A stretch of DNA of 5,761 nucleotides. Origin: Rubrivirga sp. Lineage in GTDB: Bacteria > Bacteroidota > Rhodothermia > Rhodothermales > Rubricoccaceae. The stretch spans positions 3,030-8,790 of the forward strand of contig JAAXJP010000542.1 of assembly GCA_012269805.1 (NCBI GenBank), given 5' to 3'. The notes under the pieces are model-generated. The model worked only from the letters and a program-made list of their open reading frames with translations. It was not told where the DNA came from and searched no databases. This document shows, in pieces, positions 1 to 5,584 of this stretch. The stretch's first letter is position 1. Every line of letters begins with the position of its first letter. A program made the translations under genes and the position numbers.

Positions 1-294
1 CCCCGCCATCCCCCGCGGTCCCCCCCCCCACGCCACCAACCGGAGCCCCGCCGCGGCGTCCCCGAGGCGGAGGTGCAGGCCGGACGTGTCGATCGCCACG
101 TCACCGGGTGGGCCGGGCGGCGACACGAGCGGCGAGACGCCCCCCCCGTATGACGAGACGTCGTACGTCCGCGCGAGGCGGTCGGCCATCGCGTCGAACG
201 CGGCCCGCCGCCGCCGCGTGCGGCGGAGCGAGGCCGTCGCCGCAGTCGCAGCGAGCCCGAGGGCGAAGGCGCCGAGGACGAAGACCAGGAGCAT
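1..294 (-). CDS. Membrane-anchored protein of unknown function, N-terminal part only
   Basis: This is an open frame of 98 codons from an ATG at 294 to the left edge with no stop, so the 3' end lies outside the window. I do not recognise a family. Residues 1-21 (starting MLLVFVLGAFALGLAATAAT) form one hydrophobic helix. The run of arginines that follows (about residues 23-30) would, by the positive-inside rule, keep the remainder cytoplasmic: a single N-terminal anchor rather than a cleaved signal peptide. The next part (FDAMADRLARTYDVSSY) looks like an ordinary amphipathic segment, and after a Gly/Pro-rich linker comes a possible beta-rich start (DVAIDTSGLHLRLGD). The ATG is the first usable start after an in-frame TGA. 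No Shine-Dalgarno is close, only an AGGTGGGG about 17 bases upstream. The gene follows serC by 64 bases on the same strand. Its coding strand carries a G8 run (140-147) and a G10 run (20-29). That the frame is real rests on amino-acid composition, the continuous opening and the gene spacing. Confidence 0.6.
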   Translation of the reverse strand, partial: MLLVFVLGAFALGLAATAATASLRRTRRRRAAFDAMADRLARTYDVSSYGGGVSPLVSPPGPPGDVAIDTSGLHLRLGDAAAGLRLVAWGGGPRGMAG

Positions 295-326
295 GACGGG
301 GCCAGGGAGACCCCACCTTACAGCGG

Positions 327-351
327 AGGCGGTTCAACAGCAAGGCCGCCT
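327..351 (-). terminator. Weak inverted repeat after serC
   Basis: Six-base perfect arms AGGCGG (327-332) and CCGCCT (346-351) are separated by 13 bases and begin 8 bases beyond the serC stop codon. The loop is long and no T run follows on the minus strand, so this is at best a weak terminator or attenuator. It could equally be chance in GC-rich sequence. Confidence 0.2.
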
Positions 352-358
352 GCGCCCC

Positions 359-1492
359 TTAGCCGTACGCCGCCTCGAAGCGCCGCATGAACTCGACCAG
401 CAGCTCGACGGAGCGCGGCTCGACGGCGTTGTAGATCGACGCCCGGATGCCGCCGACGGACCGGTGCCCCTTCAGGGCCAGGAGGCCTTCGCGGGCCGCG
501 TCCTCCAGGAATCGCGCCTCGAGGTCCTCGTCGGGCAGGCGGAACGTGACGTTCATGTGCGACCGGCTGTCCTCGCGGACCGTCGGGCGGTAGAAGTCGC
601 TGGCGTCGAGGGCGCCGTAGAGCCGGCTCACCTTGGCCTCGTTCCGGTCCACCATCCCCGGCAGACCGCCGTGGCGCTCGATCCACCCGAGCACCTTGTC
701 GACGATGTAGATCGCGAACACGGGCGGCGTGTTGAACAGCTTCGCCGCGTGGGTCCCGTAGTCGAGCATCGTCGGGAGGCCCTGGGCCCGCGACTGGAGC
801 ATGTCGTCGCGGACGAGGACGGCGGTCACGCCGGCCGGGCCGATGTTCTTCTGCGCGCCGGCGTAGATCAGCCCGTACCGGTCGACGTCGATCGGCCGGC
901 TCAGGAAGTCCGACGACATGTCGCACACGAGCGGCGCGTCGCAGATCGGCGTCTCGTGGAATTGCGTCCCGTAGATCGTGTTGTTGCTCGTGAAGTGGAG
1001 GTAGGCCGCGTCCGGGCCGACGGTCCACTCCGAGGGGCGGGGGATGTACGTGTAGTCCGCGTCGCGGCTACTGGCCGCCACCTGGACCGTCCCGTCGCGA
1101 TCACGCGCGACGATCTCGGCCTCCTTGATCGCCTTCGCGCTCCACGCGCCCGTGTCGAGGTAGCTGACCGTCCCCCCCACCGGCAGCAGGTTCAGCGGGA
1201 CCTGGTGGAACTGCATCGAAGCGCCGCCCTGGAGGAACAGGACGTGCCACTCGTCGCCGAGCCCGAGGAGCGACGCGAGCCGGGACTTGGCTCGCTCGTG
1301 GATCTCGGTGTAGGCCCCCGAGCGATGGCTGACCTCGGCGATCGAGGCGCCGAGGCCGGAGAACACGGGGAGCTCGTCGCGGACCTCCTCCAGCACGTCG
1401 GTCGGGAGCGACCCTGGCCCGGCGGAGAAGTTGTGCTGGCGGAGGTCGAGGTCGGCCGGCGGCGTGTCGTAGGTGGCGGGGCGGTCGAGCAT
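359..1492 (-). CDS. serC: Phosphoserine aminotransferase (SerC)
   Basis: Cytoplasmic PLP enzyme of 377 residues that interconverts 3-phosphohydroxypyruvate plus glutamate and O-phosphoserine plus 2-oxoglutarate, the second step of serine synthesis. In many bacteria the same enzyme also acts on the 4-phosphohydroxythreonine branch of PLP synthesis. It matches the class V aminotransferase SerC family from end to end: NFSAGPGSLP at residue 21, the substrate-phosphate motif SHRSG (55-59), GAWSAKAIKEA with Trp117 over the cofactor ring, SNNTIYGTQFHETP (169-182), SRPIDVDRYGLIYAGAQKNI ending at 217 with PLP lysine Lys215, FNTPPVFAIY (253-262), and KGHRSVGGIRASIYNA (341-356) with Arg344 and Arg350. 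The ATG at 1492 is chosen because homology begins just downstream. The frame stays open 69 codons further upstream, but that part is Arg/Pro-rich shadow running into the previous gene. The product has about 15 more N-terminal residues than E. coli SerC, with no alternative start inside them. CCGCCCC precedes the ATG instead of a Shine-Dalgarno. No serA neighbour is visible. Confidence 0.97.
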   Translation of the reverse strand: MLDRPATYDTPPADLDLRQHNFSAGPGSLPTDVLEEVRDELPVFSGLGASIAEVSHRSGAYTEIHERAKSRLASLLGLGDEWHVLFLQGGASMQFHQVPLNLLPVGGTVSYLDTGAWSAKAIKEAEIVARDRDGTVQVAASSRDADYTYIPRPSEWTVGPDAAYLHFTSNNTIYGTQFHETPICDAPLVCDMSSDFLSRPIDVDRYGLIYAGAQKNIGPAGVTAVLVRDDMLQSRAQGLPTMLDYGTHAAKLFNTPPVFAIYIVDKVLGWIERHGGLPGMVDRNEAKVSRLYGALDASDFYRPTVREDSRSHMNVTFRLPDEDLEARFLEDAAREGLLALKGHRSVGGIRASIYNAVEPRSVELLVEFMRRFEAAYG

Positions 1493-1560
1493 GGGGCGGG
1501 CGCGGGGACGTGGGGCCCTGTGGACGTGTGAGCCGGCGAAGGGTTCACGCGTCCCTCCTC

Positions 1561-2013
1561 CTACTCTGTGTCGCACTCGCGGCGCCGGGTGTCCATGATC
1601 TGGACGACCTGCCAGCCGCTCTCGCCGAGCGCGAGGAGGAACGCGTTGGTGCCGCAGTGGCTGAACTGGCCGCCAGCGTAGAACTCGTAGGGCACCCACG
1701 CGACCGCGAGGCCGTCGTCGACCATGACCGGGTAGTCGTCGGGGATCTGCTCGTCGAGCTCGACCGGGGCGCCGGCGACGGAAGCCAGGAACTGGCTGAT
1801 CGGCGACTCCTGGACGGCCCGCTGGCCGTCGCGGTTGACGGTCGTCATGAGGCGGGCCTCGGGGTGCATCGTGGCACGGATGGCCGTCGTGTCTTTGGCC
1901 CGCATCCCGTCGAAGAGTTGGGTGATCGTGGCCTGGACGGCCGCCTCGGGCGCGTTCTGGGCGGCGACGGGCAGGGCGAGGAGCGCGGCGAGCGCGAGCG
2001 GGGCGAGACGCAT
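1561..2013 (-). CDS. Secreted NTF2/SnoaL-fold protein, putative lumazine-binding type
   Basis: Small exported protein of 150 residues. Residues 1-19 (MRLAPLALAALLALPVAAQ) form a typical Sec signal peptide, with cleavage probable around VAA-Q or AAQ-N, so the mature form would be about 131 residues in the periplasm or beyond. The mature part resembles the putative lumazine-binding / NTF2-like family common in Bacteroidota: a first helix (AAVQATITQLFDGMRAKDTTAI), a short HPEARL segment (50-55), and a closing strand pair FSHCGTNAFLLALGESGWQV followed by VQIMDTRRRE (137-146). These proteins form a cone-shaped barrel. No catalytic residues can be assigned, and 'lumazine-binding' is only a family label. 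Cys120 and Cys147 are the only cysteines and could form a disulfide after export. A second ATG at 2022 would add MPA; neither start has a Shine-Dalgarno. It lies 58 bases (49 from the 2022 ATG) after the DUF1990 pair and 68 bases before serC. Confidence 0.85.
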   Translation of the reverse strand: MRLAPLALAALLALPVAAQNAPEAAVQATITQLFDGMRAKDTTAIRATMHPEARLMTTVNRDGQRAVQESPISQFLASVAGAPVELDEQIPDDYPVMVDDGLAVAWVPYEFYAGGQFSHCGTNAFLLALGESGWQVVQIMDTRRRECDTE

Positions 2014-2036
2014 GGCGGGCATCGGGGAAAGGGGCC

Positions 2037-2044
2037 GCAGTCTA
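2037..2044 (-). promoter_or_regulatory. TAGACTGC motif, possible -10 element
   Basis: Read on the minus strand this is TAGACTGC, whose TAGACT (2039-2044) resembles a TAnnnT-type -10 hexamer. It lies about 17-26 bases before the two candidate start codons of the secreted NTF2-like gene. The identical octamer stands upstream of the Bax-inhibitor gene at 4398-4405. No convincing -35 hexamer lies 16-18 bases upstream in either case, so the assignment rests on recurrence and position only. Confidence 0.25.
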
Positions 2045-2071
2045 CGTGGCGCGGTGCCCAGGTTGCGCGCG

Positions 2072-2845
2072 TTACCGCTCCTCGCCCAGCGTCTCCGCCA
2101 TCTGCTCGGCCGCCTCGGCATCGGGACGGGCGGGCTCGACCGTCTCGCGCGGCGTCGCCGGGCGTCCCTTCGCACGAGCCTCGAGTTCCTCCTTCACGAA
2201 CCGCTGCATCCGCTCCTGCGCCGTCCGCGCGAACTTGAGCTGGAGGCGCCGGCCGAACAGCTTGAAGCCGATGCGGTAGAACGGGTTGCGGATCCGGTCG
2301 GGCTTCGAGAACGCGTCGATGTGGAACTCCACGGCGCCGGTCCGCTCGGTCTTGCGGACCTCGAACGTGATCTGGCCCATCTCGAAGTGGCCCTCCAGCG
2401 TCGCGTAGTCGAACCCGTAGGCGTGGACCAGCCCGTCGTCCGTCTCCCGCACCTCGTCCGTCTCGCTGCCGACGCGGACGCCGAACCAGAACGTGAACCC
2501 GAGGAACTTGGCTCGGAGGAGCATCGGACGGCCCGGGAGTGGGTCGTCGGGCGAGAAGATGCCCGTGATGAGCGTGGGGTCCGGGAAGGCGTAGTGGCGG
2601 ACGAGGTCGCAGGCGACGGCGAACGACGCCCGGGCGTCGTCGGGGGGGATCGGCGGGCCGGTCGGCTCGGGCGGGAGGTCTGACAGGTGGTGGTCGAGCC
2701 GCCAGCCGTCGGCCTCCGAGAACTCGTGGTCCTCGCTCAGCTCGAAGTTGTAGCGCGCCTCGCGGACCGCGTCGAGGCGGTCGTGGTAGCGCCGCCAGTC
2801 GGGGCGGCGGGGGACGGCGCGGTGCCAGAACGGGTCGTCAGCCAT
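2072..2845 (-). CDS. DUF1990 family protein, soluble member of a tandem pair
   Basis: Protein of 257 residues belonging to the DUF1990 family (UPF0548-like), whose biochemical role is unknown. There is no signal peptide and no clear membrane helix, so it is probably cytoplasmic. The N-terminal part has GWRLDHHLSDLPPEPTGPPI from residue 47. Next comes a SFAVACDLVRHYAFPDP segment (74-90), then GRPMLLRAKFLGFTFWFGVR (105-124). The family core follows: ATLEGHFEMGQITFEV (148-163), VEFHIDAFSKP (172-182) and FYRIGFKLFGRRLQLKFA (189-206). The last 35 residues are charged and Ala/Glu-rich, probably a disordered tail. The ATG at 2845 overlaps the end of the upstream DUF1990 gene by eight bases (ATGGCTGA), indicating translational coupling. 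A G8 run ending two bases before the ATG may help ribosome placement or allow slippage. The core motif is shared with the upstream protein (its residues 146-160), so the two are distant paralogues. The family call is from recalled motifs. Confidence 0.87.
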   Translation of the reverse strand: MADDPFWHRAVPRRPDWRRYHDRLDAVREARYNFELSEDHEFSEADGWRLDHHLSDLPPEPTGPPIPPDDARASFAVACDLVRHYAFPDPTLITGIFSPDDPLPGRPMLLRAKFLGFTFWFGVRVGSETDEVRETDDGLVHAYGFDYATLEGHFEMGQITFEVRKTERTGAVEFHIDAFSKPDRIRNPFYRIGFKLFGRRLQLKFARTAQERMQRFVKEELEARAKGRPATPRETVEPARPDAEAAEQMAETLGEER

Positions 2846-3563
2846 CGCCCCCCCCGGCGTCCTCGTCGGTCTCCTCGCGCTCGGTGAGGACGCGGACCTC
2901 CTCCACCTTCCGCCCGCCGCAGTCCTCGGCGACGCGCTCGCAGAAGAACGTCCACATGGCCTGCTGGGCCTTTTTGGCGAGGCCGAGCTCGTCGTAGACG
3001 AAGTCGACGGCGCCGTCGCGGCTCCGGGCCCACGACTCGATCGAGAAGCGGAGGGCGCCCGCCTCGGTCGGGTGATCGGCGGCCTCGAACCGGATCTGGC
3101 CGGCCTCCATGTGGCCGTCGAGCGTGGCGAGCGTGAACCGCCGCGGCCCAACCTCGACCACGCGAACCGGCCCGTCCCACGGCGACCGGATCTTGATGTC
3201 GTACTCGTCGCCGACGGCGAGCCCACCCTCCGCCCCCTTCGACTTCTCGAACGTGGCGATCTCGTCCGGCACGTAGCGCTGGATGTCCGCGCCGATGCAC
3301 GCGACGAGGTCCTCCGGCGTCTTCGTGGTCTGCTCGACGTCGACCTCGTAGCGCCGGTGGAACCGGGGGCCGACGCCGGTCTCCTCGGGCTGGAGCTCCC
3401 GGTCGCCACGCGGGGCCGCCGTTGGCGGCGGGTCCGGCGCCTTCGGCACCTCGCGCTCGACGGCGCGGACGGGGTAGCCCCACCGCTTCCACAGCCACAC
3501 GCCGAGGGCGGCGCCGGCCGCCAGCGACGCGGACGAGATGAGGACGGAGCGGAGGCGGGTCAT
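2838..3563 (-). CDS. DUF1990 family protein with N-terminal membrane anchor
   Basis: Protein of 241 residues. Residues 5-25 form one hydrophobic helix (RSVLISSASLAAGAALGVWL) followed by KR, suggesting a single-pass anchor with the remainder cytoplasmic. A Pro-rich linker (about 40-66) leads to the conserved part: RYEVDVEQTTKTPEDLVACI (71-90), YVPDEIATFEKSKG (97-110), LAVGDEYDIKIRSPWDGPVR (115-134), then FTLATLDGHMEAGQIRFEA (143-161), FSIESWARSRDGAVDFVYDE (173-192) and AMWTFFCERVAE (202-213). These match the DUF1990 subtype that carries the PWDGPVRV and SWARS blocks. Function is unknown. The 28-residue acidic tail ends in AGGGDG, encoded by a G8 run. The ATG at 3563 is the first in-frame start placing the anchor at the N terminus; the frame stays open upstream but would run through the terminator hairpin. 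No Shine-Dalgarno is seen (CACTCCCC precedes the ATG). It is the first gene after a strong hairpin terminator, so it probably starts the transcription unit. Confidence 0.85.
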   Translation of the reverse strand: MTRLRSVLISSASLAAGAALGVWLWKRWGYPVRAVEREVPKAPDPPPTAAPRGDRELQPEETGVGPRFHRRYEVDVEQTTKTPEDLVACIGADIQRYVPDEIATFEKSKGAEGGLAVGDEYDIKIRSPWDGPVRVVEVGPRRFTLATLDGHMEAGQIRFEAADHPTEAGALRFSIESWARSRDGAVDFVYDELGLAKKAQQAMWTFFCERVAEDCGGRKVEEVRVLTEREETDEDAGGGDG

Positions 3564-3586
3564 GGGGAGTGAACGCGGCCGCCCGC

Positions 3587-3600
3587 CAGGGGCTCCCCTG
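3587..3600 (-). repeat. Short inverted repeat in the leader of the anchored DUF1990 gene
   Basis: CAGGGG and CCCCTG are perfect six-base arms around a two-base centre. The repeat ends 24 bases upstream of the DUF1990 start codon and lies just past the 12-bp hairpin. As DNA it could be an operator half-site pair; as RNA it could only fold as a small stem. It could be chance in GC-rich sequence. Confidence 0.3.
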
Positions 3601-3608
3601 AACGCAAC

Positions 3609-3640
3609 GCGCCCCGCTCGACCGTCGCCGAGCGGGGCGC
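3609..3640 (-). terminator. Strong hairpin, likely terminator of the Bax-inhibitor gene
   Basis: Perfect 12-base arms at 3609-3620 (GCGCCCCGCTCG) and 3629-3640 surround an eight-base loop. On the minus strand the hairpin starts 21 bases after the Bax-inhibitor stop codon. It is followed by GTTGCGTTC, which is only moderately T-rich, so it is not a textbook intrinsic terminator. The stem is by far the strongest in the window and sits exactly between two genes, so termination or 3'-end protection is the natural reading. Confidence 0.7.
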
Positions 3641-3661
3641 CACGAGGCGACCGAGGCCGGG

Positions 3662-4351
3662 TTACTCGCGGCTCATGAAGAGGCGCAGCACGTACCAGAA
3701 CATCAGCGCGACCGACGCGAACAGCTCCAGCGACGCCGAGACGTAGCGGTCCTCGGGGTAGTGGTGGAGCACCTTCGACGTGTCGTAGAGGATCGCCGCG
3801 CCGGCCAGGCCGATCATGGCGACCGAGAACCACGTGCCCAGGTTGAACCCGAACAGCACGCCGGCCACGATGGCGACGAGGGCGAGGATGAACGCCCACT
3901 TCAGGATGCCGCCGAGGAACGAGAAGTCCTTGCCGGTAAAGAACACGACGGCCGTGAGCGCCGAGAAGCCGAGGAGCGTGACCCACGCCGCGCTCGCGAT
4001 CACGCCGCCGCCGACCGAGTACTCCGCGATCACGAGGAGCGGGACGAAGATGACGGCCTCGGCGAGGACGAACGCGCCGAGCGCGCCGTACTGCGCGGCC
4101 TTCGACTCGGCGCGCGCGGCCGCGGAGCTGGCGAACCAGCCCACGATCATGAACCCGCCGAGCACGAGGAGCCAGTTGACGCCGAGCATCGCCTCGGCCA
4201 TCGGGACGGCGAGACCGGAGGTAAAGAAGAACACCTCGATCAGCGCGAACAGGAGGATGGCGCCGAGAAGGTGCGCGTAGGTCCGCGTGAGGAACGCGGC
4301 CCGCGCGTCGTCGCCGAGCGCGGCGACCGGGGTGCGATAAGAGAGGTCCAT
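3662..4351 (-). CDS. Bax inhibitor-1/YccA family membrane protein
   Basis: Integral inner-membrane protein of 229 residues, the normal length for the Bax inhibitor-1 (TMBIM) family. Members such as Bacillus YetJ act as pH-dependent calcium leak channels, while E. coli YccA modulates FtsH. Which role applies here is unknown. Seven hydrophobic segments can be read at about 26-46, 54-76, 87-109, 114-138, 144-168, 172-190 and 205-226. The cytoplasmic N-terminal TRTYAHLLGAILLFALIE and the sixth-segment motif GAAILYDTSKVLHHYPEDRY (184-203) are characteristic. Asp190 corresponds to the first aspartate of the YetJ pH-sensing pair. In the last helix (SLELFASVALMFWYVLRLF, 207-225) the position where YetJ-like proteins have the second aspartate appears to be Ser213. 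The ATG at 4351 is preceded by CCCACCCCC rather than a Shine-Dalgarno. The gene stands alone between two intergenic gaps and ends before a strong hairpin, so it is probably monocistronic or the end of a unit. Confidence 0.93.
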   Translation of the reverse strand: MDLSYRTPVAALGDDARAAFLTRTYAHLLGAILLFALIEVFFFTSGLAVPMAEAMLGVNWLLVLGGFMIVGWFASSAAARAESKAAQYGALGAFVLAEAVIFVPLLVIAEYSVGGGVIASAAWVTLLGFSALTAVVFFTGKDFSFLGGILKWAFILALVAIVAGVLFGFNLGTWFSVAMIGLAGAAILYDTSKVLHHYPEDRYVSASLELFASVALMFWYVLRLFMSRE

Positions 4352-4397
4352 GGGGGTGGGAATCGGTGTCGGGGGGGAGAACGCGGATCGGCGCGCG

Positions 4398-4405
4398 GCA
4401 GTCTA
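4398..4405 (-). promoter_or_regulatory. TAGACTGC motif, possible -10 element
   Basis: This is the second copy of the octamer seen at 2037-2044. TAGACT occupies 4400-4405 and lies 48 bases before the Bax-inhibitor start codon, which would give a leader of roughly 40 bases. No matching -35 element is visible; the upstream bases are occupied by a palindrome and the end of the FAD gene. Confidence 0.25.
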
Positions 4406-4418
4406 GCCCGGCCGGGCT
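4405..4418 (-). repeat. 14-base perfect palindrome after the FAD oxidoreductase gene
   Basis: AGCCCGGCCGGGCT is a perfect palindrome starting 11 bases past the stop codon of the FAD oxidoreductase gene and directly abutting the TAGACT motif. As RNA it could form a five-pair stem with a GGCC tetraloop, a weak terminator without a T run. As a dyad next to a possible -10 it could instead be an operator for the Bax-inhibitor gene. The sequence does not decide between these. Confidence 0.3.
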
Positions 4419-4429
4419 TCATCCGCTCA

Positions 4430-5584
4430 TCAACCGGCCGCATGGAACAGATCGAGGGCGTCGTCGGATTCCCCGAGGATCGCCCGGGCGGCGAGGACCC
4501 CAAAGCGGAGGGCGTAGCCCATCCCGTGGCCCGTGAAGCCGGCCGCGAACCGGGCGCCGGGGACGTCCGGGACCGCGCCCAGGACGGGCAGGCCGTCCGG
4601 GCTGAACCCCATCGTGCCCGACCAGCGTCGCTCGACGGGGACGTCGGCCAACGACGGGAAGTGCGCGGCGAGGTAGCCGGCGAGGCTGGCTTGCAGCGCG
4701 TCGGTCGTCGCGTCGGCGTAGCCCACCTCGGCGTCGCGGTGGAGGTGGCGGGCGCCGCCGAGCAGGACCCGGCCGTCGGCCCGCTGGCGGACGTAGAAGT
4801 AGCCCTCGTGCGAGTAGACGGGGGCGGCGAGCGTCGGCGGCGCGGGCGCCGTCGCCAGCATCTGCGCGCGGACGGGCCGGACGACGTCCGCCAGCGCTGG
4901 GAGAAGCTGCGGCAGATACGCGTTCGTGGCGATGAGGACACGGTCGGCGACGGCCTCCCCCCCGCCCTCGGCGCCGAGGCGGACCCGGTCCCCGTCCGTC
5001 TCGACGTACGTGCCCCGCCAGGTCGCGAGAACCTCCGCGTCGCTGAGCCGAGCCAGCGCGCGCACGAGGCGGGCCGGGTCGAGGGCCCCGCCCTCTGGAA
5101 CCACGAGCGCGCTGCGGAAGCCCGTCCCGCCGATCTGGCGGTCCGCCTCGTCGCCCTCGAGAAACGCCGTCTGGACGCCGTCCTCGGCCAGCAGCGCGTG
5201 GGACCGGCGGAGGCGCTCGGATTCTGCGTCGATCGAGGCTGCAAGTACAGATCCCGTGTGCGCGAACCCTACGTCTTCGGCCTCCCCCACCTCGGCGGCG
5301 AGGCGGAAGGCCTCGGCCGTGAACGCCCAGAGCCGCCGCGCAGCGTCGCGGCCGTACCGATCGACGGCCGAGGCGTAGTCGGACGCGGTGCCGAGCAGCA
5401 AAAACCCCGCGTTCCGGCCGCTGGCGCCGTGGGCGAGCCGCTCGGCCTCCAAGATCACGACGCGGAGGTCCGGGGCGAGCCGCCGGAGCGCCCACGCCGT
5501 CGCCGTGCCGATGACGCCGCCGCCGACGATCGCGACGTCGGCCTCGACGCGAGAGGGGCGCTGCCAGAGCGAGACGGTCGCCAC
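4430..5584 (-). CDS. FAD-dependent oxidoreductase, DAO superfamily (glycine/D-amino-acid oxidase-like)
   Basis: Protein of 384 residues of the DAO family (PF01266-type), flavoenzymes that oxidise C-N bonds of amines and amino acids; the substrate cannot be read here. The FAD-binding Rossmann start is clear: DVAIVGGGVIGTATAWALRR (16-35) with GxGxxG, followed by the ribose-binding acid in VVILEAE (42-48). SGRNAGF (55-61) is the family's flavin-contact loop, similar to that of putrescine/glycine oxidase-like proteins. A second FAD segment is VADRVLIATNAYLP (212-225). The C-terminal RWSGTMGFSPDGLPVLG (320-336) and GFTGHGMGYALRFGVLAAR (349-367) complete the cofactor site. No signal peptide is seen. 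The start is taken as GTG at 5584, overlapping the previous stop by one base (TAGTG). Upstream codons are Arg-rich shadow, and no later ATG precedes the Rossmann motif. Tight coupling to the upstream reductase suggests a shared redox pathway, but that is inference. Confidence 0.9.
   Translation of the reverse strand: MATVSLWQRPSRVEADVAIVGGGVIGTATAWALRRLAPDLRVVILEAERLAHGASGRNAGFLLLGTASDYASAVDRYGRDAARRLWAFTAEAFRLAAEVGEAEDVGFAHTGSVLAASIDAESERLRRSHALLAEDGVQTAFLEGDEADRQIGGTGFRSALVVPEGGALDPARLVRALARLSDAEVLATWRGTYVETDGDRVRLGAEGGGEAVADRVLIATNAYLPQLLPALADVVRPVRAQMLATAPAPPTLAAPVYSHEGYFYVRQRADGRVLLGGARHLHRDAEVGYADATTDALQASLAGYLAAHFPSLADVPVERRWSGTMGFSPDGLPVLGAVPDVPGARFAAGFTGHGMGYALRFGVLAARAILGESDDALDLFHAAG

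Noticed and set aside
315..343. Possible promoter TTGCTG, 17-base spacer, TAAGGT before the left-edge gene
   Set aside because: Spacing is ideal, but each hexamer matches the general consensus at only three of six positions, which is expected by chance.
1172..1178. C7 runs inside serC (here) and similar 7-base runs at 2642-2648, 4371-4377 and 4957-4963
   Set aside because: Seven-base runs recur throughout this GC-rich window, the coding ones encoding ordinary Gly-Gly or Pro-Pro positions, so they do not stand out as slippage sites.
86..1531. Plus-strand open frame of 481 codons opposite serC
   Set aside because: Composition is Arg/Val/Glu/Asp-rich and repetitive, and the opposite strand encodes a complete SerC with all expected motifs.
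1493..1699. Longer SerC reading frame starting at 1699
   Set aside because: The extra 69 residues are Arg/Pro-rich, overlap the NTF2-like coding region and precede the homology start. The ATG at 1492 suffices.
2014..2175. Longer start for the NTF2-like gene at 2175
   Set aside because: It would bury the signal peptide behind about 50 Arg-rich residues and overlap the end of the DUF1990 gene.
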